The notes below the pieces were generated by a model. The model was not told the origin of the DNA and did no database searches. It saw only the letters and a program-made list of their open reading frames with translations. From Streptomyces lunaelactis (GTDB taxonomy: Bacteria; Actinomycetota; Actinomycetes; Streptomycetales; Streptomycetaceae): a stretch of DNA of 64,000 bases. Made by a program: the position numbers and the translations under genes. Positions 17,207 to 28,378 of this stretch are shown piece by piece; positions within the stretch are counted from its first letter, which is position 1; every line of letters starts with the position of its first letter. The DNA lies in assembly GCF_003054555.1 (NCBI RefSeq), contig NZ_CP026304.1, positions 6,014,001 to 6,078,000 of the forward strand, in the 5' to 3' direction.

Positions 17207-20034
17207 GCGCCCCGGGGGCGCTCATGGCCCGGCTGGCGGTCTCCGGCGCCGGAGAGCGTACGGGGCTGCGCTCCCGGCTGCTCCTGGCGGCCATCTGCGC
17301 GGCGTACGGCGTCGGCGCCGCCCTCGGCTGGGGTTCGCTCGAAGTGGCCCTGATCATGGGCGACTTCGGCCTCAGTGCCGCTGCCGGGATCGCCGCCGTC
17401 TCCTGTTTCCTCTACGCCCGCTCCAGGCACAGCCGTTTCCGGCCCGCCTGGCTGCTGTTCGCGATCTCCTCCGCCATGGCATCGGGAGGAAACGCGGTCT
17501 GGGGGTGGTACGAGGTGGTGCTGGACCGTGAGGTACCGAGCCCCTGCATCGCCGATCTGTTCTTCCTCTGCTTCGCGCCGCCCGCCATCGTCGGCCTCCT
17601 CGTCCTCGCCAAACGTCCCGTCACCAGGGCGGGTTGGGTCTGTCTCGCGCTGGACGCCTGGCTGATCGGCGGCTCGCTGCTGACGCTGTCCTGGAGTCTC
17701 GCCCTGGCGCACACCGCGCACGTGCAGGGCGAGAGCGTGGCGCCCGCCGCGCTCGCGCTCGCCTATCCGCTGCTGGACATCGTGCTGGTCAGCATGGTGC
17801 TCGCGCTGCACTTCCGGCGCTCGGCCACCAACCGCTCCGCGATCAACACCGCCATCGCCGCGCTCGCGCTGACCGTGCTGTGCGACGCCCTGTTCACCTC
17901 TCCGCTGCTGCGGGAGAGCTACCGCTCGGGCCAGCTCCTCGACGCCGGCTGGTTCGCCGGTTCGCTGCTGCTCGCCTACGCCCCCTGGGGCGCACGCCGT
18001 ACGGTCGAGACCGCACGGCCGCCGCGCGGACAGCGCCACCCCAGCCGGCCCGTCGCGGGCTCCATCGCGGCCCTCACGCCGTATCTCGCCGCCGCCGTCT
18101 GCACCCTCGGCATTCTCTACAACGTCATCGAGGGCCGCCGCGTCGACCGGTTCGTCGTGCTCACCGGCTGTGCCGTCGTGCTCGCCCTGGTCGTTCGCCA
18201 GGGGATCATGCTCCTCGACAACATCGCCCTCACCCATGAACTGGCTCAGAAGGAGAACCACTTCCGCTCGCTGGTGCAGGGGTCGAGCGACGTCATCATG
18301 ATCGCCGCCCCGAGCGGAATACTGCGGTACGTCAGTCCCGCGGCCGCCGGCGTCTACGGGCGCGAGGCCGAGGAGCTCATCGGCTCCGAGCTGGCCTCCC
18401 TCATCCACCCGGAAGACCTCGGGCGCGTGGTCCACGAGGTGCGCCGTTTTCTGGCCGCGCCGCCCGCCGAGGAGCCCACCACGCGGATCGAATGCCGCTT
18501 CAGATCGGGCACCGGGGCCTGGCTCAATGTGGAGTCCACCGTCAACCGCCACCAGGGCGGTCTGATCTTCAACAGCCGCGATGTGACCGAACGGGTCCGC
18601 CTCCAGGCGCAGTTGCAGCACAACGCCGAGCACGACCCGCTCACCGATCTGCCCAACCGCGCCCTGTTCACCGAGCGCGTGCGCCAGGCCCTCACCGGCC
18701 GCCGTGCGGGCGACCAGGGCACCGCCGTGCTCTTCATCGACCTCGACGGCTTCAAGGGGGTCAACGACCGCCTCGGCCATCAGGCCGGCGACGAGCTGCT
18801 GATCCAGGCGGCCCGCCGCCTGGCGGACTCGGTGCGGGCCGGGGACACCGCCGCCCGTCTCGGCGGCGACGAGTTCGCGGCCCTCATCGTCGGCGACGGC
18901 ACCCGCGACCGGTCGGCCCGCGAGTTCCAGGTCCACGAGATCGCCGACCGGCTCCGCCTCACGCTCTCCCAGCCGTACCGCCTGGACGGCAACGACGTAC
19001 GGGTGGCCGCCTCCATCGGGGTGGCCTTCGCCGAACCCTCCATCACCCCCACCGACCTCATGCGCAACGCCGACCTCGCCATGTACCGCGCCAAGGCCGC
19101 CGGCAAGGACCGCGTTGAGATGTACGCACCACAGATGCAGGCCGAGGTGGTACGCCGTACGGAACTGGCGGCCCGGCTGCGCAGCGCCCTGCACGAGGGC
19201 GAATTCGCGCTGCTCCACGAGCCCGTCGTGAGTCTCGCCACCGGCCGGATCGCCGCCGTCGCCGCCCAGGCCCGCTGGCGCTCCGCCCAGGGCATCCTCT
19301 TCACCCCCGCCGAATTCCTGCGGGTCGCCGACTCCGCGGAGACCCAGGAGGGCGGCCGCGCCGCCGAGCTCGGCCGCTGGCTGCTGGAGGAAGCGGTCGA
19401 GCAGGCCGCGGAGCGCGGCAGGCTCGGCCACCGGGTACCCGTATCGGTGCGCATGCCGGCCCGCCGGCTGCTGGACAAGTCCCTGCCGCTCGGCTCCGTC
19501 GAAGCCCTCCTCACCCGGCACGAGCTGCCCTCGGGCGCGCTGGTCATCGAGCTCGCCGACAGCGACCCGCGGATCTCGTTCGACGATCTGGAGCAGCGTC
19601 TCGTCGCGCTGCGCAGACTCGGCGTACGGATCGCGCTCGACGGCTTCGGCAGCGGATACGCCGCCATCAACGCACTGCGCCGCCTCCCTGTGGATGTACT
19701 GAAACTGGACAGAGGACTGGTCGAGGGCGTCGTCGAGTCCGCCCGGCTCCACAAGATCACCGCGGGTCTGCTGCGGATCGCCTGTGATCTCGGAATGCAG
19801 TCCGTCGCCGACGGCGTGGATGTGCCGGAACAGGTGCTCGCCCTGCGCGCCATGGGGTGCACACACGGTCAGGGCATGGCATTCTCCGGACCACTGGACG
19901 AGTACCGGCTGCGCCGCGCGCTGGTGCGCGAGGAGTTCCCGGTGCCCGGCGGCATCGCGCTGCCGGTCCTGACGGGCGGCGCGTTCTCCGCCCGCGGTGG
20001 CTCAAATAGTGAGACGCGCGTCCCACCCACTTGA
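17203..20034 (+). CDS. cdgF: Membrane-bound PAS-GGDEF-EAL protein, c-di-GMP signalling (CdgF-like)
   Basis: This 943-residue protein begins with about nine to ten membrane helices (residues 20-340). A PAS domain follows (about 350-455, [16 protein letters not shown] ... [10 protein letters not shown]). The GGDEF domain (about 470-640) has an intact GGDEF at 554-558, so it could make c-di-GMP. The EAL domain (about 655-920) looks inactive: the EAL triplet reads AAQ (687-689), the DDFG motif reads DGFG, and the usual AEG-x-E is ADGVD. The name rests on architecture and position directly before ilvB, where Streptomyces coelicolor has CdgF; I could not confirm it by search. The start is GTG 17203. 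Confidence 0.9.
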   Translation: MSAPGALMARLAVSGAGERTGLRSRLLLAAICAAYGVGAALGWGSLEVALIMGDFGLSAAAGIAAVSCFLYARSRHSRFRPAWLLFAISSAMASGGNAVWGWYEVVLDREVPSPCIADLFFLCFAPPAIVGLLVLAKRPVTRAGWVCLALDAWLIGGSLLTLSWSLALAHTAHVQGESVAPAALALAYPLLDIVLVSMVLALHFRRSATNRSAINTAIAALALTVLCDALFTSPLLRESYRSGQLLDAGWFAGSLLLAYAPWGARRTVETARPPRGQRHPSRPVAGSIAALTPYLAAAVCTLGILYNVIEGRRVDRFVVLTGCAVVLALVVRQGIMLLDNIALTHELAQKENHFRSLVQGSSDVIMIAAPSGILRYVSPAAAGVYGREAEELIGSELASLIHPEDLGRVVHEVRRFLAAPPAEEPTTRIECRFRSGTGAWLNVESTVNRHQGGLIFNSRDVTERVRLQAQLQHNAEHDPLTDLPNRALFTERVRQALTGRRAGDQGTAVLFIDLDGFKGVNDRLGHQAGDELLIQAARRLADSVRAGDTAARLGGDEFAALIVGDGTRDRSAREFQVHEIADRLRLTLSQPYRLDGNDVRVAASIGVAFAEPSITPTDLMRNADLAMYRAKAAGKDRVEMYAPQMQAEVVRRTELAARLRSALHEGEFALLHEPVVSLATGRIAAVAAQARWRSAQGILFTPAEFLRVADSAETQEGGRAAELGRWLLEEAVEQAAERGRLGHRVPVSVRMPARRLLDKSLPLGSVEALLTRHELPSGALVIELADSDPRISFDDLEQRLVALRRLGVRIALDGFGSGYAAINALRRLPVDVLKLDRGLVEGVVESARLHKITAGLLRIACDLGMQSVADGVDVPEQVLALRAMGCTHGQGMAFSGPLDEYRLRRALVREEFPVPGGIALPVLTGGAFSARGGSNSETRVPPT

Positions 20035-20067
20035 CAGTGGTAGCGCACCGGGGGGAGGGTCAATGCC

Positions 20068-20109
20068 ATGCGCACCCGAATTCTCGTACTTGGAAAGCGC
20101 GTCGGCTGA
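20068..20109 (+). CDS. ilvB leader peptide (attenuator peptide)
   Basis: The 13-residue peptide [13 protein letters not shown] has Ile-Leu-Val-Leu in its centre, encoded by ATT CTC GTA CTT. Three of these are rare codons in this genome. GGGAGG lies about 10 bases upstream. A terminator follows 41 bases after its stop. This is the classic arrangement for attenuation by ribosome stalling when branched-chain aminoacyl-tRNAs are scarce. Confidence 0.9.
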   Translation: MRTRILVLGKRVG

Positions 20110-20149
20110 GCAGGACCATGAAGGCCCTGCAGACCCCTCCCGACGCGCT

Positions 20150-20183
20150 CCCCTCGCCTGCCTCACGGCACGAGGGGTTTTTT
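20150..20183 (+). terminator. Attenuator terminator upstream of ilvB
   Basis: CCCCTCG (20150-20156) pairs with CGAGGGG (20171-20177), with an extra TGC/GCA pair inside, followed by six T residues (20178-20183). A T-run is unusual in this GC-rich DNA and marks an intrinsic terminator. It lies between the leader peptide and the ilvB start at 20243. Confidence 0.92.
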
Positions 20184-20242
20184 GTTGCACCGGCACAGCC
20201 CAAACCCTCGCAAAAACCCCCAGCTTCGAGAAGAGAATGCCG

Positions 20243-22105
20243 ATGACCGAGCAGGCCACCGGGGCCCACCATCCACAGCCGCGGGCCCGTAGCGGCGGAC
20301 CGACGTCCCCCATCGTCGAGCACGTCACGGGTGCGCAGTCCCTCATCCGCTCGCTCGAGGAAGTGGGGGCCGACACGGTGTTCGGCATCCCCGGCGGCGC
20401 CATCCTCCCCGCGTACGACCCGATGATGGACTCCACCCGGGTCCGCCACATCCTGGTCCGCCACGAGCAGGGCGCGGGCCACGCCGCCACCGGCTACGCC
20501 CAGGCCACCGGCAAGGTCGGCGTGTGCATGGCCACCTCCGGCCCCGGCGCGACCAACCTGGTCACCCCGATCGCCGACGCCCACATGGACTCCGTCCCGC
20601 TGGTCGCGATCACCGGCCAGGTCTCCTCCAAGGCGATCGGCACGGACGCCTTCCAGGAGGCGGACATCGTCGGCATCACCATGCCGATCACCAAGCACAA
20701 CTTCCTGGTCACCAAGGCCGAGGACATCCCGCGCACCATCGCCGAGGCCTTCCACATCGCCTCGACCGGCCGCCCGGGGCCCGTCCTGGTCGACATCGCC
20801 AAGGACGCGCTGCAGGCAAGGACGGTCTTCAGCTGGCCGCCGCAGCAGGACCTGCCCGGCTACCGCCCGGTCACCAAGCCGCACGCCAAGCAGATCCGCG
20901 AGGCCGCCAAGCTGATCGTCCAGGCCAAGCGGCCCGTGCTGTACGTCGGCGGCGGCGTCATGAAGGCCGGCGCCAGCGCCGAGCTGAAGGTCCTGGCCGA
21001 GCTGACCCAAGCGCCCGTCACCACCACACTGATGGCGCTCGGCTCCTTCCCCGACAGCCACCCGCTGCACGTGGGAATGCCCGGCATGCACGGTGCGGTC
21101 ACCGCCGTCACCGCGCTGCAGAAGGCCGACCTGATCGTCGCCCTCGGAGCCCGCTTCGACGACCGCGTCACCGGCAAGCTGGACAGCTTCGCCCCGTACG
21201 CGAAGATCGTCCACGCCGATATCGACCCGGCCGAGATCGGCAAGAACCGCACCGCGGACGTCCCGATCGTCGGGGATGCCCGCGAGGTCATCGCCGATCT
21301 GGTCCAGGCCGTCCAGGCCGAGTACAGCGAGGGCCACACCGGCGACTACAGCGCCTGGTGGAAGGACCTCAGCCGCTGGCGCGAGACCTACCCGCTCGGC
21401 TACGACCAGCCGAACGACGGCAGCCTCTCGCCGCAGCAGGTCATCCAGCGCATCGGCGAGCTCGCCGACCCCGACACCATCTACGCGGCGGGCGTCGGCC
21501 AGCACCAGATGTGGGCCGCCCACTTCATCAACTACGAGCAGCCGGCCACCTGGCTGAACTCCGGCGGCGCCGGAACGATGGGGTACGCGGTCCCGGCCGC
21601 GATGGGCGCCAAGGCCGGTCAGCCGGACCGTATGGTCTGGGCGATCGACGGCGACGGCTGCTTCCAGATGACCAATCAGGAACTGGTCACCTGCGCGCTG
21701 AACAACATCCCGATCAAGGTCGCGATCATCAACAACGGCGCGCTCGGGATGGTCCGCCAGTGGCAGACCCTCTTCTACAACCAGCGCTACTCCAACACCG
21801 TCCTGCACTCCGGTCCCGAGGACGGAATCGCGGTGGAGGGCAAGTCCAGCGGAGGCACCCGCGTCCCCGACTTCGTCAAGCTGTCCGAGGCGATGGGCTG
21901 TTACTCACTGCGCTGCGAGTCCCCGGACGACCTGGACAAGGTCATCGCCGAGGCCAACGCGGTCAACGACCGTCCGGTCGTGATCGACTTCATCGTCCAC
22001 GAAGACGCCCAGGTCTGGCCCATGGTCGCCGCGGGCACCTCCAACGACGAGGTCATGGCGGCCCGCGGAGTCCGTCCCGACTTCGGCGACAACGAAGACG
22101 ACTGA
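20243..22105 (+). CDS. ilvB: IlvB, acetolactate synthase large subunit
   Basis: This 620-residue ThDP-, FAD- and Mg-dependent enzyme condenses two pyruvates to acetolactate (Val/Leu), or pyruvate and 2-oxobutyrate to acetohydroxybutyrate (Ile). The catalytic Glu lies in [15 protein letters not shown], and the ThDP-binding motif [14 protein letters not shown] runs to IIN. The first 40 residues are a Pro/His/Arg-rich extension common in Streptomyces. I chose ATG 20243; ATG 20237 is two codons earlier and shares the AGAAGAG site. ilvN follows 39 bases later. Expression should respond to the upstream attenuator. Confidence 0.97.
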   Translation: MTEQATGAHHPQPRARSGGPTSPIVEHVTGAQSLIRSLEEVGADTVFGIPGGAILPAYDPMMDSTRVRHILVRHEQGAGHAATGYAQATGKVGVCMATSGPGATNLVTPIADAHMDSVPLVAITGQVSSKAIGTDAFQEADIVGITMPITKHNFLVTKAEDIPRTIAEAFHIASTGRPGPVLVDIAKDALQARTVFSWPPQQDLPGYRPVTKPHAKQIREAAKLIVQAKRPVLYVGGGVMKAGASAELKVLAELTQAPVTTTLMALGSFPDSHPLHVGMPGMHGAVTAVTALQKADLIVALGARFDDRVTGKLDSFAPYAKIVHADIDPAEIGKNRTADVPIVGDAREVIADLVQAVQAEYSEGHTGDYSAWWKDLSRWRETYPLGYDQPNDGSLSPQQVIQRIGELADPDTIYAAGVGQHQMWAAHFINYEQPATWLNSGGAGTMGYAVPAAMGAKAGQPDRMVWAIDGDGCFQMTNQELVTCALNNIPIKVAIINNGALGMVRQWQTLFYNQRYSNTVLHSGPEDGIAVEGKSSGGTRVPDFVKLSEAMGCYSLRCESPDDLDKVIAEANAVNDRPVVIDFIVHEDAQVWPMVAAGTSNDEVMAARGVRPDFGDNEDD

Positions 22106-22144
22106 GCGAAGAGTCCGAGAGAGAAGACTGAGAGAGACCGACAC

Positions 22145-23762
<1,618 letters not shown>

Positions 23763-23770
23763 GCCCATGG

Positions 23771-23808
23771 GCGGGGGGCCGGGACGAACGGGTCCGGGCC
23801 CCCCGCCG
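23771..23808 (+). terminator. Terminator after ilvC
   Basis: GGCGGGGGGC (23771-23780) pairs with GCCCCCCGCC (23799-23808), with further pairing inside. It lies 9 bases after the ilvC stop and ends the ilvBNC unit. Confidence 0.8.
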
Positions 23809-24020
23809 CCTTCCCCGCCGCACTCGAGCGCTTCTCCACTCTGTCCAGCCACGGACGGGTGATCCTGCCCTTGAGGCGCAAGACGCACCCCGTTGCACCA
23901 CTACACTGCTCTACACATACGCGTCAGGCCCACAGTGTCGTGCGTCTTCCACGCGGCTAGCCCCCTCCACCGCCTGCGGCCGTCGGGACGGCCGTCCGCA
24001 CTGGACCTGTGAGGACTCAC

Positions 24021-25613
24021 GTGAGCTCGAAACCTGTCGTACTCATCGCTGAAGAGCTGTCGCCCGCCACCGTCGACGCACTGGGCCCGGACTTCGAGAT
24101 CCGGCACTGCAACGGCGCGGACCGCGCCGAGCTGCTCCCCGCCATCGCCGATGCCGACGCGATTCTCGTCCGCAGCGCCACCAAGGTCGACGCGGAGGCC
24201 ATCGCCACCGCGAAGAAGCTGCGGGTCGTGGCCCGCGCGGGCGTCGGTCTCGACAATGTCGATGTCTCCGCCGCCACCAAGGCCGGTGTGATGGTCGTCA
24301 ACGCGCCGACGTCCAACATCGTCACCGCCGCCGAGCTCGCCTGCGGTCTGCTGGTGGCCACCGCGCGCAATATCCCGCAGGCCAACACCGCCCTGAAGAA
24401 CGGCGAGTGGAAGCGCTCCAAGTACACCGGTGTGGAGCTGAGCGAGAAGACCCTCGGCGTCGTCGGCCTCGGCCGTATCGGCGTGCTGGTCGCGCAGCGC
24501 ATGTCCGCGTTCGGCATGAAGATCGTCGCCTACGACCCCTACGTACAGCCCGCGCGCGCCGCGCAGATGGGCGTCAAGCTTCTCTCGCTCGACGAGCTGC
24601 TCGAGGTCTCCGACTTCATCACCGTGCACCTCCCCAAGACGCCCGAGACGATCGGTCTGATCGGCGACGAGGCGCTGCACAAGGTCAAGCCGTCGGTCCG
24701 GATCGTCAACGCCGCGCGTGGCGGGATCGTCGACGAGGAGGCGCTGGCCTCCGCGCTCAAGGAGGGCCGGGTCGCCGGCGCGGGCCTGGACGTGTACGCG
24801 AAGGAGCCCAACACCGACTCCCCGCTGTTCGAGTTCGACCAGGTCGTCTGCACCCCGCACCTCGGCGCCTCCACGGACGAGGCGCAGGAGAAGGCGGGCG
24901 TCTCGGTGGCCCGTTCCGTACGTCTCGCGCTCGCCGGTGAGCTCGTGCCGGACGCGGTCAACGTCCAGGGCGGAGTCATCGCCGAGGACGTGCGCCCGGG
25001 TCTGCCGCTCGCCGAGAAGCTCGGCCGGATCTTCACCGCGCTTGCGGGAGAGGTCGCGGTCCGCCTCGATGTCGAGGTGTACGGAGAGATCACCCAGCAC
25101 GACGTCAAGGTGCTCGAACTGTCCGCGCTCAAGGGCGTGTTCGAGGATGTCGTCGACGAGACCGTGTCGTATGTCAACGCCCCGCTGTTCGCGCAGGAGC
25201 GCGGTGTCGAGGTCCGGCTGACGACGAGCTCCGAGTCGCCGGACCACCGCAATATGGTCACCGTGCGCGGCACGCTCTCGAGCGGCGAGGATGTCGCGGT
25301 CTCCGGCACGCTGGCCGGTCCCAAGCACCTCCAGAAGATCGTCGCGATCGGCGACTACGACATCGACCTGGCGCTCGCCGACCACATGGTCGTCCTGCGC
25401 TACGACGACCGTCCCGGTGTCGTCGGCACGGTCGGCCGGATCCTCGGCGAGGCCGGACTGAACATCGCGGGTATGCAGGTCTCGCGCGCGGAGGAGGGCG
25501 GCGAGGCGGTCGTCGTCCTGACCGTGGACGACACCGTGCCGCAGTCCGTGCTGACGGAGATCGCGGACGAGATCGGCGCGACCTCGGCGCGTTCGGTGAA
25601 CCTCACCGACTGA
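24021..25613 (+). CDS. serA: SerA, D-3-phosphoglycerate dehydrogenase
   Basis: This 530-residue first enzyme of serine synthesis oxidises 3-phosphoglycerate with NAD. The Rossmann motif is LGVVGLGRIGVLVAQRM (about 145-160). Catalytic residues lie in IVNAARGGIVDEEAL and CTPHLGASTDEAQ. The long form is complete: an intervening domain (about 320-450) and a C-terminal ACT domain (about 455-525, MVVLRYDDRPGVVGTVG) that binds serine for feedback inhibition. I chose GTG 24021 with GAGGA five bases before it. An earlier in-frame GTG at 24009 has no such site. It has its own transcription unit between two terminators. Confidence 0.97.
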   Translation: MSSKPVVLIAEELSPATVDALGPDFEIRHCNGADRAELLPAIADADAILVRSATKVDAEAIATAKKLRVVARAGVGLDNVDVSAATKAGVMVVNAPTSNIVTAAELACGLLVATARNIPQANTALKNGEWKRSKYTGVELSEKTLGVVGLGRIGVLVAQRMSAFGMKIVAYDPYVQPARAAQMGVKLLSLDELLEVSDFITVHLPKTPETIGLIGDEALHKVKPSVRIVNAARGGIVDEEALASALKEGRVAGAGLDVYAKEPNTDSPLFEFDQVVCTPHLGASTDEAQEKAGVSVARSVRLALAGELVPDAVNVQGGVIAEDVRPGLPLAEKLGRIFTALAGEVAVRLDVEVYGEITQHDVKVLELSALKGVFEDVVDETVSYVNAPLFAQERGVEVRLTTSSESPDHRNMVTVRGTLSSGEDVAVSGTLAGPKHLQKIVAIGDYDIDLALADHMVVLRYDDRPGVVGTVGRILGEAGLNIAGMQVSRAEEGGEAVVVLTVDDTVPQSVLTEIADEIGATSARSVNLTD

Positions 25614-25630
25614 CGGGCCGCTGTTCCTGC

Positions 25631-25670
25631 GCGGAAGGCCCGGCTCCTCGCGAGGAGCCGGGCCTTCCGC
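25631..25670. terminator. Bidirectional terminator after serA
   Basis: This is a perfect 40-base palindrome with 20-base arms (GCGGAAGGCCCGGCTCCTCG) and no spacer, between the convergent serA and the oxidoreductase gene. It would fold on both strands. Confidence 0.9.
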
Positions 25671-25713
25671 GTACCGTGCCTTCCGCCGATCCGAAAACAG
25701 GCCTCAGGGTCCG

Positions 25714-26688
25714 TCACACGGTGATGACGACCTTCGCGTGCGCGTGCTCCACTTCGAGGTACCGGATGGCCTCGGGTACCTCGCGGAGCGGGTAGGTCCG
25801 GTCAATGACCGGGGTGACCTTTCCGGACTCGGCGAGTTCCCTCAGCGCCGCCAGGTTCTCCTTGTTCGGCGTCGCCGTGAGGACGAGCAGCCGCTGGCTG
25901 ACGAAACGGGACAGCGCCTGCCCCCGGAGGATGAGACCCATCGGCCCGAGCAGACTGCCGCCTTCGGACACGCCACCACCGGACAGAACGAGCGTCCCCG
26001 CGGGTGTCAGCGCGCGTCGGCACTCGGCCAGCGAACGGTTCCCCACCAGGTCGAGCACGACGTCGTACCGCCGTCCGTTCCGGGTGAAGTCCTCCTGGGT
26101 GTAGTCGACGACGTGGTCCGCGCCGACCGACCGGACCAGGTCCACGTTTCTCGTACTGCACACGCCGGTCACTTCCGCGCCGAACGCCTTGGCGATCTGT
26201 ACGGCGAACGTCCCCACACCACCTGACGCACCATTGACCAGGACCTTCTGTCCCGGCTGTACTCGCCCCAGATCGCGCAGGCCCATGAGGGCGGTGTTCC
26301 CCGCCAGCGGCAGCGCGGCCGCCTGCTCGAACGTCAGATTGGCCGGTTTCGGCTCCACCACGTCGTCCGGGGCGCACACGTACTCGGCAAACGCTCCGTC
26401 GGCCTCGCCGAATACCTCGTCACCGGGACGGAACCGGTTCACGTCCTTGCCCACCGCTTCCACCCGACCCGCGAAGTCCGTGCCCCGGATCTTCGTCTTC
26501 GGCCTGCCGAACCCGAGCACCAGGCGCGCCAGGTACGGGTCGCCCCGCATGAGATGCCAGTCTCGCGCGTTGACCGCGGCCGTGCGGACCCTTACCAGCA
26601 CCTCATGGTCGGCGACCACCGGCTTGTCGACCTCCCTGAGCTCCAGAACGTCGGGTGAGCCGTACCGGTCCTGGACGATCGCCTTCAT
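25714..26688 (-). CDS. NAD(P)-dependent quinone oxidoreductase-like enzyme (zinc-free MDR family)
   Basis: This 324-residue medium-chain reductase has an N-terminal GroES-like fold (MKAIVQDRYGSPDVLELREV) and the NADPH motif LVNGASGGVGTFAVQIAKAFGAEV (about 145-165). The zinc ligands of alcohol dehydrogenases are absent, which points to an enone/quinone reductase. The start is ATG 26688 behind GGAGG, 5 bases upstream. The substrate is unknown; detoxification of reactive carbonyls is a common role in this family. It stands alone between serA and the PucR regulator. Confidence 0.92.
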   Translation of the reverse strand: MKAIVQDRYGSPDVLELREVDKPVVADHEVLVRVRTAAVNARDWHLMRGDPYLARLVLGFGRPKTKIRGTDFAGRVEAVGKDVNRFRPGDEVFGEADGAFAEYVCAPDDVVEPKPANLTFEQAAALPLAGNTALMGLRDLGRVQPGQKVLVNGASGGVGTFAVQIAKAFGAEVTGVCSTRNVDLVRSVGADHVVDYTQEDFTRNGRRYDVVLDLVGNRSLAECRRALTPAGTLVLSGGGVSEGGSLLGPMGLILRGQALSRFVSQRLLVLTATPNKENLAALRELAESGKVTPVIDRTYPLREVPEAIRYLEVEHAHAKVVITV

Positions 26689-26838
26689 TACGCCTCCGTA
26701 TCGCACGAGTTCGGTGCGGAATGGATCGGCTGACCGGGGGATCAGCGCTACTCGCGACGGTAGGCGAGCGACCTCTGTGCGGGCATCGGGGACTCTCCCT
26801 AGGTGACGCCCGGATCTGGCACGCGGGGCCAGTCGGAC

Positions 26839-28194
26839 CTATAGCCGCGAGGCTTTCAGGGCCATGTGCAGCAGCAGCCGGTCCTCACCGACGTCCAGGT
26901 CCAGGCCGGTGAGCTGCTCGACGCGCGAGAGCCGGTAGTAGAGGGTCTGCCGGTGGATGCCGAGAGCGGCCGCGGTGCGGCCGGCCTGGCCCGCGTGGTC
27001 GAGGAACACCTCGGCGGTGCGGACCAGTTCGGCGTGCGAGGGCGCGAGCAGCTCGCGTACGGCGGGGTCGTGCGCGGGGTTCGCGGGGAGCGCGGCCAGC
27101 ATGCGGTACGGGCCGATGTCCGACCACTGGGCGACCGGGCCGAGCCGGGTCTGGGCCCGTGCCGCGCGGGCTGCGGAAGTGGCCTCCAGCCAGGCGGTGT
27201 TGAGGTCGGCGAGCCCACGGCGGGGCGCGGCGACTCCGGCGGTCGCGGCCTCCCCGCTGGCGGAGGTACGGAGCCGGTCCGCGGCGGTGAGGGCGGGAGA
27301 GAAGGCGTCGGCGGAGCGCAGCCGGACCAGGATCGCGAGCGCGGTGCCGCCGCGGGCGGCGTCTCTGCGGGGCGCCGCGGGGACGTCGGCGCCGACGGGT
27401 TCGGGTCGCCGCGCGCTCCTGGCGGCGGGCGCGCCGGCGAGGGCGGTCGCCCCGGCCCGGTCGTGCGTGCCGGAGCCGGAGCCGGAGCCGCGTCCCGGCC
27501 GGTCGTCCGCGCCCGGGCCGACCGTCGCCCCCGTCCGGTCCTCCGCGCCCCCGGCAGCCGGACCCGCTCCCCACTCCACCGTGCACAGCGCCGCGACTCC
27601 CGGCAGTGACCGCGCCGACGGGGCGTCGTCCTGCTGCCACGGGGTCACGCACACCACCGTGTGCAGACCCTCCGCGTCCGCGCCCAGCGCGGACCGCAGT
27701 GCCGCCACCGCCATGTCGTACTGCCAGCCGCGCTCCGCCGTGAGCACCGCACGGAACTCCCGGGACAGATCCGCGCCCGCACGCTCCTCGTCCGCGAGCA
27801 GCGTGCCGATCCGCGCCGTCACCTCCATCGCCGCCGCCAGCTGCGCCTGCGTGGGCCCCGGCTCCGCGTCGAGCAGCCATACGTAGCCGAGCACGATGCG
27901 CCGATGGCGTACGGGAAGACAGATCCGGTCCCGGAACACCCCCGCCTCCGGGGCCGCCGGGATACGGACCGGGCCCGTCGCGCGGGCGATGCCGAAGCCC
28001 TCGAACCAGGCCCGGACCGCCGGCGTCGACTTCCGGGTCAGGATCGAGCGCGTCCTGACCGGGTCCATCGCACTGGCGTCGTCGCTGTCGTGCGCGCCGA
28101 AGGCGATCAGCCCGAAGTCCCGGTTCTCCAGCGTCGCCGGGACGGAGAGCAGCGCCGAAAGCTCGTCGACCAGGTCCTGGTAGTCGCCTTTCAC
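26839..28194 (-). CDS. PucR-family transcriptional regulator, probable regulator of proline utilisation
   Basis: This is a 451-residue PucR-type regulator. The N-terminal part (about 1-200) begins [16 protein letters not shown] and is a sensor-like region. A Pro/Ala/Gly/Arg-rich insert with GSGSGSG occupies about residues 215-285. The C-terminal PucR helix-turn-helix (about 390-450) is [25 protein letters not shown] chose GTG 28194 because the upstream frame crosses the promoter palindromes. It is divergent from the proline dehydrogenase gene, so it probably activates the proline genes in response to proline. That role is inferred from context. Confidence 0.9.
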   Translation of the reverse strand: MKGDYQDLVDELSALLSVPATLENRDFGLIAFGAHDSDDASAMDPVRTRSILTRKSTPAVRAWFEGFGIARATGPVRIPAAPEAGVFRDRICLPVRHRRIVLGYVWLLDAEPGPTQAQLAAAMEVTARIGTLLADEERAGADLSREFRAVLTAERGWQYDMAVAALRSALGADAEGLHTVVCVTPWQQDDAPSARSLPGVAALCTVEWGAGPAAGGAEDRTGATVGPGADDRPGRGSGSGSGTHDRAGATALAGAPAARSARRPEPVGADVPAAPRRDAARGGTALAILVRLRSADAFSPALTAADRLRTSASGEAATAGVAAPRRGLADLNTAWLEATSAARAARAQTRLGPVAQWSDIGPYRMLAALPANPAHDPAVRELLAPSHAELVRTAEVFLDHAGQAGRTAAALGIHRQTLYYRLSRVEQLTGLDLDVGEDRLLLHMALKASRL

Positions 28195-28225
28195 CCCCAC
28201 ATTCTCGCAGGGTTCTCCCACTCCT

Positions 28226-28241
28226 TCAGACATATGTCTGA
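28226..28241. promoter_or_regulatory. Palindromic operator candidate 1 between PucR gene and proline dehydrogenase
   Basis: TCAGACATATGTCTGA is a perfect 16-base palindrome 32 bases from the PucR start. It is the natural candidate binding site for the PucR regulator. Confidence 0.65.
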
Positions 28242-28261
28242 GATCCGGACCACGGATGCGT

Positions 28262-28271
28262 GACAGCTGTC
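28262..28271. promoter_or_regulatory. Palindromic operator candidate 2 between PucR gene and proline dehydrogenase
   Basis: GACAGCTGTC is a perfect 10-base palindrome whose centre is about 33 bases (three helical turns) from the first. It may be a second half of the same control region. Confidence 0.45.
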
Positions 28272-28378
28272 GATGGCAGAGCATCGGAGCGATCCTTAGC
28301 TTTCACAGTGGTTCTTCGTGCCGTTCCCGATTCGTTCGGTTCCGGCCTTCTTCAGCCCCTGTTTCCGTGGAGGTGCCC

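Noticed and set aside
16990..19866. 958-codon minus-strand frame opposite the GGDEF-EAL gene
   Set aside because: The plus-strand frame has PAS, GGDEF and EAL domains; the minus-strand frame has none and is low-complexity.
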